Positions 8,976-19,385 of a DNA stretch of 64,000 nucleotides are shown here, in pieces. This stretch comes from Breviolum minutum Mf 1.05b.01 (Eukaryota > Sar > Dinophyceae > Suessiales > Symbiodiniaceae). The stretch is from assembly GCA_000507305.1 (NCBI GenBank), contig DF239748.1:1-64000 (forward strand), given 5' to 3'. How positions within the stretch are numbered: the stretch's first letter is position 1; each line of letters opens with the position of its first letter. The notes below the pieces were generated by a model that saw only the letters and a list, made by a program, of their open reading frames with translations, made no database searches and was not told the origin of the DNA. The position numbers and the translations under genes are program-made.

Positions 8976-9306
8976 TCCTTCAACAAATCATAGTCAATTA
9001 TAGCCAAAGCAAATAGGAGGTAAGCACATGTATCTCTTTATTTTTGTGAAAAACAATCTCCTCTTGAGATAATCAAGCTCGATGGTCAACATCATTGAAG
9101 AAAAAGCTTTGTTCTGTTTTGAACCCATGACATCCTGATTTCCATTGAGCCATACAAACGAATCCCGACTGTTTAAAACCACTATTTCCAATTTCCGAAT
9201 TCTTAATCATACGTTCATGCTATGTTCAAAATTGTGTCAATTTCATTCCACAATCCTTCTACAAAAAAGGCTAGGATTTTCACACACATCCACCAAAACA
9301 TGCTCC

Positions 9307-9494
9307 TTAAAAGCTTTCCCCCGTGGCCACCCGGAAACCGGAGAACCCCCCCGACAAGGCACCTTTGGCTTCCATCCTCTCGAGTAATCGATGTACCACT
9401 GTCATGGCAAAGGAGATGGGATCCTGTCGAATACGCCGATCTTTGGTGAGAATCCATGTTTTGGAATTCACCAAAAACCATGGGTGAAGGTGAT
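9307..9494 (-). CDS. Candidate exon, unknown protein
   Basis: Read on the minus strand after CTGAAG the frame gives HLHPWFLVNSKTWILTKDRR, then DPISFAMTVVHRLLERMEAK and a Gly-rich end (GALSGGFSGFRVATGESF) with stop TAA at 9307. Third positions are strongly G/C (for example CTC ACC, CAG, CCC ATC TCC, GTG GCC ACG GGG). The exon may in fact end at a donor just before the stop, CGG|GTGGCC or TCCG|GTTTCC. It lies directly downstream, on the minus strand, of a TTG/CAA microsatellite that would sit in the intron. It is probably part of the same gene as the exon at 8528-8682. Function unknown. Confidence 0.45.
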
Positions 9495-9503
9495 CTTCAG
9501 GAT

Positions 9504-9505
9504 GG

Positions 9506-9540
<35 letters not shown>

Positions 9541-9585
9541 CTTGTTGTGGTTGTTGTTGTTGTTGTTGTTGTTGCTGTTGTTGTC
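9504..9585. repeat. (TTG)n microsatellite
   Basis: About 27 trinucleotide units (gttgttgtt) with a few interruptions. Translations give homopolymers of Val, Cys or Asn and are not genes. Confidence 0.95.
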
Positions 9586-9783
9586 GTCCATCTCCATCAG
9601 CTTGCCCCTCCCCTATCTTTTGGATACTTGTTTCTCCTGTCACGTTTGTGATGGTTGGCTACCGGGCCCCTAAGGGCTCAAATTCAGAAATCCATCCATG
9701 CGGATGTGAGGGTTTTGTTTCTGCAACATCATGAATCTGACTCGGCCCTTTGGCAAGACAAATGATGGGTTGTGAAAATTCAT

Positions 9784-9866
9784 AGGTAGATAGATAGATG
9801 ATAGATGGATAGATGGATAGATAGATGCATAGATGGATAGATCGATAGATAGATAGAACGATAGAG
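9784..9866. repeat. (GATA/GATG)n tetranucleotide repeat
   Basis: An imperfect array of tagatagatgga-type units. A short triplicate of atttgaattc follows near 9920-9948. Confidence 0.9.
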
Positions 9867-10306
9867 TGAGTGACTAATTGTGAGCGTTAACTACTGTAAA
9901 TATAAATATGTAAAAATATATCATTTGAATTCATTTGAATTCATTTGATAGAAATACCTCTCTCCCTCTAGAAACAAATGACAAAAACATACGTAGGACG
10001 CAGACAAATGAGTCATCAAACTATATCACTGCCAGGTCAGCGTCTTATTTGCTCTGAAAATATGTAGAAGGTCAACATGACTTCCTCATCTGCTTATCTC
10101 TCAGTTATCATCCAGTTGATCAAAACCATGCACAAAACAAGGTACTTTGAATGCGGAAATCTAAAACTTCAACAACCAAGTAACATCACAAACCAAAAAT
10201 CATTCATCTATGTAGGTCATTCAAACCGTCTACTAACCTCACAACGAAACACACCAACAACTATACCATGAGTCGACGACACCACCGGCACAACGTCGTG
10301 ACAATG

Positions 10307-10717
10307 TCAGCACCTCATCATCAGATGGAAAGCGTGCCTCCACTTGGCCAATACCTGCAAGTAAGAAAAGGTATAAAGCCGACTTAACCAAGAGTTAAAT
10401 GGCAAATCTCCACGTGAGAACCAACGAACCTGACCAATCAACAGTTGGATGAATAACACTGTCACAGCCAACCCTGTCTTCACCAATGGAAAACCCTGCA
10501 ACGTTTTGGGGAATTCTTCCCCAGTTAGAGCGTTACCTTCATTAAGCATCAGCATCGTGGCAGTTTTATGCCGGAAAAAACGTTGTATATATTTGGGGTA
10601 TGCACCAAACAAATGCCGGGAATATATATTCTAAATGGTCTCAACTTCTCTCCCCAAATTGATGATAGCCTTCTGAACAATGAGCACATCCACTGGCTCA
10701 GGTGTGGGTAAGGAAAC
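10307..10717 (-). CDS. Last three exons of a minus-strand membrane-protein-like gene
   Basis: Three short frames link in phase 0. Exon 10646-10717 (VSLPTPEPVDVLIVQKAIIN then LGRE, donor GAA|GTTGAG) joins exon 10430-10495 (GFPLVKTGLAVTVLFIQLLI, donor CAG|GTTCGT after GQ). This joins exon 10307-10354 (VLAKWRHAFHLMMRC, stop TGA). The last intron, 75 bp, ends CTTTTCTTACTTGCAG, a good pyrimidine tract. Third positions are mostly G or C. The middle exon would form a transmembrane helix. The last intron is a multiple of three, so read-through is possible. The protein is not recognised. Upstream minus-strand exons to 15.1 kb probably belong to it. Confidence 0.45.
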
Positions 10718-11228
10718 CTAGCTGTTAGACATATTGAATCGCCACCAAAATGTCAGTCAAAGAAATACAACAATATGTCCAAAACACTAATCTTTGCTCT
10801 AACGGGTCTTGCTTCAATGAGATTCCAACTGGACAACAGGCCTTCAGGTGACAAGGAAGCTGGGAACGTGTATGCTTCCTTGTTTGGGGTTCAGGTTCAA
10901 ACTTTTGGAGACCAAAAACAGTGGTGGTTTTTTAGTTTAAAGACTTACTGGTTTGAGGCTCAGTCTAGAGCTCATCAACTGACCGAAGAAAAGACGAAGT
11001 GGTGAGAGTCATGAGAGCCAACAAAACTGCAGCCAGTTCATTCTGACTGAACTTTTCCCAATCTCACCTGCTACACATAAGCTGCAAACCACATAATAAT
11101 TCCTAGAACTCCTATGACTCCTTCTTAGTTGAGATTAAAATGCATTTTTCCAACAAAAATACACCCAACTACATGAAATCTCAGGAAAAAACGACATCAT
11201 TGGCTTCCCCATCTCCCATTTCCCGCAC

Positions 11229-11286
11229 CTTTGGTGTACTTCCCAATGACCGTGGGGCCGTATCTGATGGCAGTGTGATTGGTGAA
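11229..11286 (-). CDS. Candidate 58-bp exon
   Basis: On the minus strand CCTTAG is followed by FTNHTAIRYGPTVIGKYTK and a donor AAAG|GTGCGG. Codons are strongly G/C-ending (ACC, CAC, GCC ATC, TAC GGC CCC ACG GTC). Phase in is 0, phase out 1. It sits between the better-supported chains at 12.5-13.8 and 10.3-10.7 kb, and may be one of several exons linking them. Phase out does not match the 10.7 kb exon, so at least one more exon is missing. Function unknown. Confidence 0.4.
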
Positions 11287-12074
11287 CTAAGGTTGCCAGG
11301 TCTCCAAGATTTAACAATGGAGTAGTGTTAACAAAAACACTTGCTACATTCCATTCCACTGGTTTGTTAATTGTATTTAATTGTAATATAGTAGTTGATC
11401 CATATAGTTAGTTGTAATTCTATGGAAGGTTTGTTAATAGATATCCGTATAGTAGATCATTGTAATCCCAAAATATCTCTCTATACAACTGAGTTATTCC
11501 ATAGATACCGCATACCTCACAACAGAGGTTTTCATACCTCAATTGACATTACAAATGTACTACTTTTAACGGAAGAAATCTTACACGAATTAGGATAGTA
11601 CCTTTAAAATAAGGGGATACAATTTCTACTAAATAAACTGGAAACTGTTCGGATCATGACCGCCAAACCAATAATTGCTCAAATGTTTGGTTGAAAAAAC
11701 ATCAACAAACAACAGCACGTAGCCGACCATTTCAGGGAATCTCAAATGAAGGTATGCATGTATTTTCCAACCAGTAAGGATCATGCCATGATACCACAAA
11801 CATCCCCACCCCGGAGAAATTGGAACAAGTTGCAGTTATTTCCCTCCATTTCAGGTTTGGAAGACGGATTTCTATCTCCAAACTTCATGGGGAAGACAGC
11901 TAAAAAAAACAGTAAATTATAGTGGATACACGAAATCCAATGTTTCACCATAGATATTCCAATTGTGTTCAACAAATCATACTTCACCATGGTTCATAAT
12001 AATCCAATAAATAATTAGGTATTTCAACCATCTTTCCAACTAGTTTTATAGTTGTAACTCCCATCAACCTCAAC

Positions 12075-12118
12075 CCATGGGGTGCCCCCCCCCATTCGCC
12101 ACGGTTGGCCTATCCGGT
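12075..12118 (-). CDS. Candidate 44-bp exon
   Basis: GCTAG precedes a 44-base segment that in the phase left by the exon ending at 12529 reads DRIGQPWRMGGGTPW, then a donor CCATGG|GTTGAG. Phase in 1 and out 0 fit both neighbours (12529-12610 and 11229-11286). The run of nine G makes the frame sensitive to a sequencing indel, and the translation is not distinctive, so this is weak. Confidence 0.25.
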
Positions 12119-12528
12119 CTAGCATCATATTCCTTTTGGGAAGGGCTTCCAGACATCAAAAGGCAAACAAATGAAATAAACACATTGAAACTCATTAATG
12201 TATTGTCATGTACACAGATTTATTTTTTGTTTGAGTAGAAGCCAAAAAACTGTTTAAATGATGAATCTGGTACTTTATAGTATGGAGCAGCAATAAAGCA
12301 GCATAGGCAACATGACTGAGAGATTTCATTCCTTTCATACCACAAACTCCTAGGCACCAAGGCAAGTAAACAAGACATTTGATTTTAATGAATAGAAATT
12401 TATTGAAGGAAGACTTCTTGGAAAATAATTCACAATATACATATGGCGCCAATTCAATGATACAGCTCTGCGTTATTGAATAAAATGTGTTTATCTTTCT
12501 TTTTTTGAATTTTGGTGACAGTACGTAC

Positions 12529-13820
12529 CTTTGGGGGAGGTGACGTTTCTTCCCATGAACATGACCAAGTGGAAGCTGTCAATGGTTGTCACGGTGAAAT
12601 GTGTGGTTAGCTTAGAGTCATGCATGTGAAACAACTATCTCACACCAGTGGAAACGTAGACGCCACAACTCTCATGTATTGGCTAGTGTAAACCCTTGGG
12701 TTAATCTTGCCCAAATACTCTCAAGAACTCTTGGTTGTATGACTTACTTCCCAACATGCCTAGGAATCTCCCCTTGGGGATAGGATGGCCTAGATCGAAT
12801 TCCATTCTGGGAGGGGAAACAAAACCAGTAACATTGGAAAAATAAACCCAATAGGCAATAAACATCAATAAACACATCTATACGTTGTATGTACAGTATA
12901 CACACATCGAAACCTGAGAAAACCTTTACAACAAAAAACACTGGGATGAATCCTTCCTCCCATCCCAGGGTTTGGAAGGGAACATTCCCACAAAATGGGC
13001 TCCAAAAATTGGTGGGCATAAACATGGAAATTCCATGTTTACGATGTCAAGAATCCTATACACCAAAAAAATATATAAAAGCACCTGTGACATTTCACAG
13101 TCGACCCCCTGATAAAGTGGACAAATTTTTGCTCCTCACTCGACAACAGCCACGTGGTCAAAATGAAAAATGCGGGTCCTCCATGTCCACTTGGGTGAAG
13201 TAGAACTGTGGAAAATAGATCTCGATCGTGTGCATGCCTGGCACTGCAACATTTCACAAAAAAAATTCAGAAAGAGAAGATATTTTTCGAGGAAAAGTCT
13301 TGATTGATTCTTCGACTGTACAGGGTACAGGGTTACCAAACATATCAGCAACGAGTGTTTGTTCGCTCCCCGATGCTTGGGTATAGAAGCGAATGCTAAG
13401 CAAGCTTACGTTAAATTGGCGTGAAATGTCAAAACTACCTGTAGCAAAAACATTAAGATCATCTCACAAAAACCACCACCTCACCTTTACAAAAAAGTAT
13501 GGAAACAGAATGAATTTCAAATAGGGGACCATCAAATTAAATGCTAGAGATCACGGAACATCTCGCTCATTCTCACCAAATCAGCGGACTAAATCTTGCA
13601 AAGTTTTGCATGTTTAATTTGCCTCAGTACATAGTTCAATGGGTGGCACCCTTCAGTCCTGTATTCACCTACCTTTTAAACTATATGCCATCCGAGCCAT
13701 GTTCATTAACCTTGTAACATTTGATGCTTCAAGCTTGTCAAGGAGGATCTTATAGTATATTCCCTTACTTACTTTCACCCCTACAAAAGTGACAGGTATA
13801 CTTCTCTTCTTATAATATGC
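12529..13820 (-). CDS. Seven-exon chain of an intron-rich minus-strand gene
   Basis: Exons in transcript order are 13669-13820, 13337-13395, 13174-13243, 12942-13055, 12748-12806, 12646-12668 and 12529-12610. All junction phases agree (2, 1, 2, 2, 1, 0), every acceptor is AG, and donors are GT except GC after 13174. Representative peptides are ILLDKLEASNVTRLMNMARM, IRFYTQASGSEQTLVADMF, PGMHTIEIYFPQFYFTQVDM, FGAHFVGMFPSKPWDGRK, MEFDLGHPIPKGRFLGMLG and DSFHLVMFMGRNVTSPK. The 12646-12668 exon is only 23 bases. Introns are 37 to 273 bp. G/C-ending codons dominate in the 13174 and 12529 exons. The protein is not recognised. EIYFPQFYFTQ recalls the N-terminus of HMG-CoA synthase, but the neighbours do not fit that enzyme. 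Confidence 0.45.
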
Positions 13821-14117
13821 CTATGTACATATATCATAACCCCTAAAGAACCTGTTTGATATAATCCCCACTCATATGAACTCATCTACCAAGTTTTGCT
13901 TGATCACTGCAATGTAGCTTCCCCTTGCCAACCAAGGAAAAAAACACAGCGCCTGCATTGCGCGAGCGACGGCCCTGGGGAACCATCTCGGTCTGTCCGA
14001 CCATGTCCCAGGAGGTTTCAGGACCTCAATTTGATGGCTCCAAGATATGAACTCCGAAAAGGGCAATGTCTAAATGGGGCCCCCAAAAAAACCTGTTCTT
14101 AGTAGGGTTGTAACCTA

Positions 14118-14216
14118 AATATACCCCCAAAATTTGAACAGCTCGCCCCTGAAAAAGGATGGGTTGGAAGATGAGTTTCCTTTTAGGGGCGAACTGTTCA
14201 AATTTCAGGGGTGTAA
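14118..14216. repeat. Hairpin repeat, family D copy 1
   Basis: Imperfect inverted repeat: the left arm tttgaacagctcgcccct pairs with the right arm aggggcgaactgttcaaa, around a centre containing ggttggaagatgag. A diverged copy lies at 39022-39130 and a partial one near 21700-21775. It falls between two predicted minus-strand exons (14494 and 13820), so it would be intronic. Confidence 0.75.
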
Positions 14217-14493
14217 ATCGCCTTATACATGGGTATGTTTTTTGGTCCCACTGTGTAGAAAAACGTCACGGCACTTCTTCTCGGGGAACTTGCCTTTTTT
14301 GGGATGATGAACATTCTCAGTGAAATTGGATCATATTCAACAACTAAAAAAACAACAGCAACCATTGAAATCTGGTATGTTTCCATAACCCACCTAAACC
14401 AATCCACCAATCTTCCCATATCTTATCCACTTCTCGCATCTCGCCTGGTATATATACAACAAAAACATCGTCGACTCTTTTGATTCATGTAAC

Positions 14494-15063
14494 CAGGTCT
14501 TAAGAGTGGTCATCAACTCAATGTGTTTCATAAACACCTTTTGGCCACTGGATGGGTGGTGAAACTTGGTTCTTCTCCTAACTCCCTCCATGGAAAGGAT
14601 CTCCATCCTGGGAACGGCAGAGTGGTTACAACCAGCTAACCACCAAAGAACCTGAAAGAGACGTACCTGACGTACCTAGCTTTGTTTGACCACCATGGCT
14701 GGAAAACAAAGGGCAGATATAGCGTGGCACAGAGAAACCAAAGCCCGCTGAAGAGCAAATCCAAAATTATTCGTTGTAAACTTTAGGTCAGTGCTGGCAA
14801 AAGTCTAAGTCACAATTGCAAAAAAACAACTTAACTGAAACTCAAAAGGGGCTTTGTGAATGGGGTCAGGTTTCCTTACGAATCCTTAGGTGATGTTGGG
14901 ATTGGCTGTTGCTTTGCCATGTTTTGTTGAAAAAAAGGGAATCCAAGTGCACTTGATGGTTGACCAAGAAACCTCGAGTGCCAGCTTGAGGATTGCCTTC
15001 TGAAAGAGCCAGGGCATTTTCCTGAAAGGGTTGAAGTCCAGCCCTTTTAATGTTTCACCACTA
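14494..15063 (-). CDS. Three candidate exons upstream of the seven-exon chain
   Basis: Exon 14973-15063 follows GTTTGCAG and reads SGETLKGLDFNPFRKMPWLF then QKAILKLALE, donor GAG|GTTTCT or, 8 bases later, TG|GTCAAC. Exon 14676-14747 (72 bp, CTCTTCAG to AG|GTACGT) is open in more than one frame, so its peptide is unclear. Exon 14494-14607 follows TTCCCAG and reads MEILSMEGVRRRTKFHHPSS then GQKVFMKHIELMTTLKT, donor TG|GTTACA, phases 2 to 2. G/C-ending codons are frequent in the first and third. They are collinear with the chain at 12.5-13.8 kb and probably belong to the same gene. Function unknown. Confidence 0.4.
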
Positions 15064-15176
15064 CTGCAAACTTGATACAGTCGACTTGCCATATATACTT
15101 CCGAATCAGGTCGAAAAAAAAAATACATTTCAAACGCTAAAGTTGCCTTCCATCTCCAAGTTCGCTGAGGTCTATG

Positions 15177-15640
15177 TGGTAGGTTTCCTGTTGATCATCA
15201 CTGCAAACAAGCCGTACAAACATCATCAACATCCACAATATGCAACAACATGCTGGACAGACGCAAAGTCAACTGATTTGCTCAGGTCTAAGTGGGTCAA
15301 GTGGAATCAGTGCCAGATTTGGCCTGTCATTGTGGTAAGTTTCGTGTTGATCGTCACTGCAAACAAGCTGCATCATCATCCACAATATGCAACAACATGC
15401 TGGACAGACTCAAAGTCAACTGATTTGCTCAGGTCTAAGTGGGTCAAGTGGAATCAGTGCCAGATTTGGCCTGTCATTGTGGTAAGTTTCGTGTTGATCG
15501 TCACTGCAAACAAGCAGTGAAACATGCTGGATAGACTCAAAGTCAACTGATTTGCTCACGTCTAAGTGGGTCAAGTGGAATCAGTGCCAAATTTGGCCTG
15601 TCATTGTGGTAAGTTTCATCTTGACCGTTGCCAAAAACAA
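15177..15640. repeat. Tandem repeat of about 130-155 bp, four copies
   Basis: The unit gtggtaagtttc...cactgcaaacaag...ccacaatatgcaacaac...gggtcaagtggaatcagtgcca recurs with starts near 15177, 15332, 15479 and 15607, giving periods of about 155, 147 and 128. Copies 2 and 3 are nearly identical. Each contains a segment between CTCAG and GTAAGT that looks like a short exon (SKWVKWNQCQIWPVIV on the plus strand). A 156-codon plus frame across the array is a product of the 147-bp period and probably not a protein. Confidence 0.85.
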
Positions 15641-15956
15641 GATTACATGCACTCATTCAATAAATATTGTTGTCGGGCATGCAAGCGTATTGGGACAAAA
15701 ACTTACTTGATATCAACACATTTCCATTGTTGGCTATAAATTTACATACTTTGTGTGATGACATTCCCCCTTTGGTCAACCACAGAATCCACAGCACAAA
15801 CAAACTCCGGAAACCAAAACCCGTGTCCACGGCCTGAGTGGAAATCTTGTCCTGCAAAGCATCCACGTTGGTAGCCGATACAAAGAAATGATAAACTGCC
15901 GTACTAAGGAATGATAAACTTTACATATACTAGTTATATACCACATGTCGTATCCT

Positions 15957-15980
15957 CTTGTTGTTGTGGCTGTTGTTGTC

Positions 15981-16052
<72 letters not shown>
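15957..16052. repeat. (TTG/GCT)n microsatellite
   Basis: Mixed gttgtt, gctgtt and gttgct units of about 95 bp. Homopolymeric Thr/Ala translations on the minus strand are artefacts. Confidence 0.95.
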
Positions 16053-16054
<2 letters not shown>

Positions 16055-17678
16055 AGTATATGCACATGAATCACCTGCATTTGTTATTTCATGACTCAAA
16101 TTTTATTTCTGCAGTTCGTGAAGCTCTGGTGATTTCACTGGATCTCATTGTTGCTCCAGAATCCCTTCGTTTCACCGAAAAAACATCTTGAACCTTTTCT
16201 TCACCACTCTTTTGACCAAATCTTCAATCCCCACCTCCTTACCACCTCTGGCATTGAGGGCCAACCTCGTTTTCGTCAGGAACTGTACCATCTATGTTGC
16301 CTATGGATATGGCTCATTTTTTTTGGGATAGTATCTCGGAACACCAAAATTTAGGATAACAATGTTTAAGGTATTCCAAACACCAGTTTTTGGGAAGTCA
16401 TTCTGTTTGAGCCACATCCATATGATCAAACTAGATGGAAAGCATCTCCTAAGTCATTCAAAGTAGCAAAGGGCCACTCCAATTGGGACCAAAATTAAGT
16501 TTGATAGATATGTGACGCCGCCAAAAGATATGTGTACGTACACATATATATTTATATAATTATATTATATTTACAAATTTGCAAACCAAAAAATGTATAA
16601 AATGTATAAAATATAATGTATAGAAAACTTCTATATGATACATGAGAACGTGACTAGTCAGAATAGATTCCTTAGTTTGGCCAATGAACATGACTGTAAA
16701 CACATGCACATGGCATCATGCCCGCAGGAACTCCCTCTCATGGTCAATATGAAACATGTACATCCACAAATTTACCCACTTTCTTGTTGGGTATTGTATA
16801 CCTCTGCATTTTCATTGTAATCTTTTTCTCTGCCCACAATGGCTCAAAAATGATACAAGCTTATACAAAGGCGTTGAAGTACCCATTTTGCTGAATTAAA
16901 TGTACATATATGTAATACAAATATTGCGGAGGAATTCCAAAAGAACAGCAAATATCTGGGTGGAATGACATCATCGATAGGTAAATGTATATACTATTGT
17001 ATAAATACAAATACTTATAGACTTAGTGGGTATATTTATCTAACATTTACAAACATAATTGATTAAAACGCGTATTTCACCAGCCGCAAAATATCTGAAG
17101 TCCACTCATCTTTGCTTTAAGTACTTGCATGGCTACGATGGTAGGAAACAACATCTTCTCAAAACGGAGATGGATCCCATGTCGAAGAGTGATCTCACCC
17201 AAAGGGACTCAATTGAAAAAGGAACAACACATCATTCATATTCATCATGGGGTAGTCTTTATATATGCTACAAACACATATAAAAATATATTTACACGTA
17301 CACGTACATATTCATATATTCATATATATATATATACCAAATTATATTGTGTAATATGTATGCATTTTTTTGGGAGGGACATTGAGCTACTATTTCCAAC
17401 CCACGCTAAGTTTTCCCAGTCAAGTTGTGGATCGCTTACAGCAATTCTGATTGGGGTAGATTAGTATAGCATTGAAGAGGTGGCAGGCGTTTAGCCGCTA
17501 CATGGTGTTCAATATCTATTGTCCAAGTCTTGTTATAGTGGTACTTGTTTATGGTATGTATTGTACATAATTAATCATTCAATAATCACTACAAAGCAGT
17601 ATTGCATCAACATAGAAAATCCTAAGTTCAGTAAAGTTCACTATAACAAGAAACCACCTTTGGGGATCTTCGTTACGG
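16053..17678. other. Gene-poor stretch, nothing firm
   Basis: AT-rich sequence with TA tracts. A plus-strand segment after TTTCTGCAG at 16114 is open for about 25 codons (VREALVISLDLIVAPESLRF), and one near 17420-17450 looks exon-like, but neither links to another exon. Confidence 0.3.
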
Positions 17679-17849
17679 TCCAACACCATCCAGGTTCCCC
17701 TTGAGAGCTCTGACATGGCTTTCATCTTTTCCTCCATGGGAGACGGCATGCTGGAAAAACCTCAAATCGATCGGCAGAATGCACGGAATTCTGTCAAAGA
17801 TACCCAAACAGCTCCAAATTGGAAAGTGCGTGCTATGTTTTGCTACGAT
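17679..17849. CDS. Exon-like segment, strand uncertain
   Basis: On the plus strand CATCCAG (17693) is followed by 52 open codons including MAFIFSSMGDGMLEKPQIDR and ending FCYD|GTAAGT at 17849, a consensus donor. Downstream a long pyrimidine tract ends TTCAG at 18018. On the minus strand the same DNA, between ATCGTAG and a GTAACG donor near 17678, is also open (HSTHFPIWSCLGIFDRIPCI). The surrounding cluster is minus strand, which favours the second reading; splice consensus favours the first. Unrecognised either way. Confidence 0.3.
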
Positions 17850-18560
17850 GTAAGTTGAAACCCGCGCGAACCCAATCGCTCTCTCTTACGAAGGGATTTC
17901 AAATACCCCCAGTGCCCAGCTCCTTTGCTCCATTCTAAGCACCAGCTGGTTTGTTCTCGAATTTTTCCTCTATGCCTCGCAATCTCTATCTCTCTTTGCT
18001 CTCAAACTATTCAGTCTTCAGATTCGCGTCTGTATTGGTGTCTAGCACAAGCTGCAATGTGACTTAGCATGGCATGGGCAAAAGTCATCGATAGAATAAG
18101 GAACATGGTAGAAGATTGCAAAAATGAACATCAAAGTCATCCACGTAGCAAGTCCGGACAGGGTAGATATAGGAATCCCATGCACACTATATCCTGTGAG
18201 TATTCAACTTTGTACAGCTCTCAACAACCTTCTGTCACTCCCCTTCCGAGGCAAGCATCGGCAACCCCAATCAGGGAGCGGCCAAGCGCACCGGGAGATG
18301 TTGAGAAGGTGTGACGTGGTCCAACGTTTGCACCGTTTGAATGTTGTTCTTGAGGTACTGGCTAAGGTACAAATGGAACTTCAAATGAGACTAAGTTGTT
18401 ACTGCTTGATGTGCGTCCCAAAAAGACATGGTGTTAAACATATTTTGATTTGGATGAATAATCTGCTGATTGCTGGAAACTGTTTTGGGTGAGTGATAAA
18501 ACATCAGCTGATAAAAACGTGGATACCACTCAAGACATTGGAAATAATTAATGTTTTATC

Positions 18561-18886
18561 TCAATACGTCATCACCCCCTCAAACTCTTGAGTTGTTTCT
18601 TTTGAGACGTAAAGCGTTTTTTGCTTGACCTCCCCTCTCCATTCGGCTTTGAACATGGGGGAAACATCGGTGAAAACTCCGTTTCGATTTGCCAGTTCCA
18701 AGCCAAAACCGCGGAAGGAGGCGGGTTCGTCATGTCCCAAAACCGGGGGTTAAGTTGACATCGGTGGCAACATCTGGAACATAAAACACCAAGTGACTGA
18801 CAGACTGATGTAGGATCACTTGAAATGCAAAACAAGGAAACCTTCCGAGCTTTGCTACTTTTGTCAAACAAGTGGGATAAGGACAT
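18561..18886 (-). pseudogene. Terminal exons of a minus-strand gene with a frame break
   Basis: Exon 18561-18773 follows ATGTTCCAG and reads VATDVNLTPGFG. Then, after one extra base near 18737, it reads HDEPASFRGFGLELANRNGV, TDVSPMFKAEWRGEVKQKT and TTQEFEGVMTY with stop TGA at 18561-18563. The two halves fit together convincingly across the shift, so an indel (mutation or assembly) is likely. Upstream, two short candidate exons (CPYPTCLTKVAKLG, then DPTSVCQSL) precede it with matching phases 2 and 1 up to about 18885. The family is not recognised. Confidence 0.45.
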
Positions 18887-19284
18887 CTTGATCAGCAGAA
18901 CATCTATGATTATGTGAAATATACATAGTTTTATGACTCATGACTCATGCTCACTAAAATGTGAAACAGGAGAAAAACTCATTCATACGGAACCCCTATC
19001 TTGAAATCACTAAACATATAAGATATGGCAATCCTTGACCTAACGTGCCTGAACCTAAAGCTGTGCGGAAAGGTCCGGGTCCCAATTGCTGGATGAGAAT
19101 TGTAGGATTGGTTCCCCAAGTGAAAATTTGGTGCTTCAGTCCCAATTTAAGCAACATCATCAACACATATCAACAACTACTCATCCATGTGCGGAATTTG
19201 CATTCCCTTTCCCAGGGTTTCAAAACGAACTTTCCATTCAAAAAGTCAGAACCATCAGTGGATGCAACATGAAAGGAGGAAGTA

Positions 19285-19385
19285 CACCCTTGAAAACTAA
19301 CATGACATTGGAAAATTCCCATATGCAACAGGACATTTACCAAATGGTGGAGTTTCGATTGTTATTTTAGTTTTCAGGGGGGGTA
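19285..19385. repeat. Hairpin repeat, family C copy 1
   Basis: Left arm cccttgaaaactaacat pairs imperfectly with right arm ttattttagttttcaggggg. Related copies lie at 24751-24868 and 58357-58452. No coding content. Confidence 0.65.

Noticed and set aside
9391..9734. Poly-Val and poly-Cys plus-strand frames
   Set aside because: Translations of the (TTG)n array.
10180..10390. Ser/Thr/Pro-rich plus-strand frame (STTPPAQRRDNV...)
   Set aside because: Antisense to minus-strand exons with stronger codon bias and a clean pyrimidine-tract acceptor.
13174..13243. HMG-CoA synthase-like start (EIYFPQFYFTQVDME)
   Set aside because: Resemblance is limited to one exon, and the adjoining exons do not continue with that enzyme's sequence.
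13623..13658. Extra 36-bp minus-strand exon (TEGCHPLNYVL)
   Set aside because: Accepting it would leave only about 10 bases between it and the next exon, too short for an intron.
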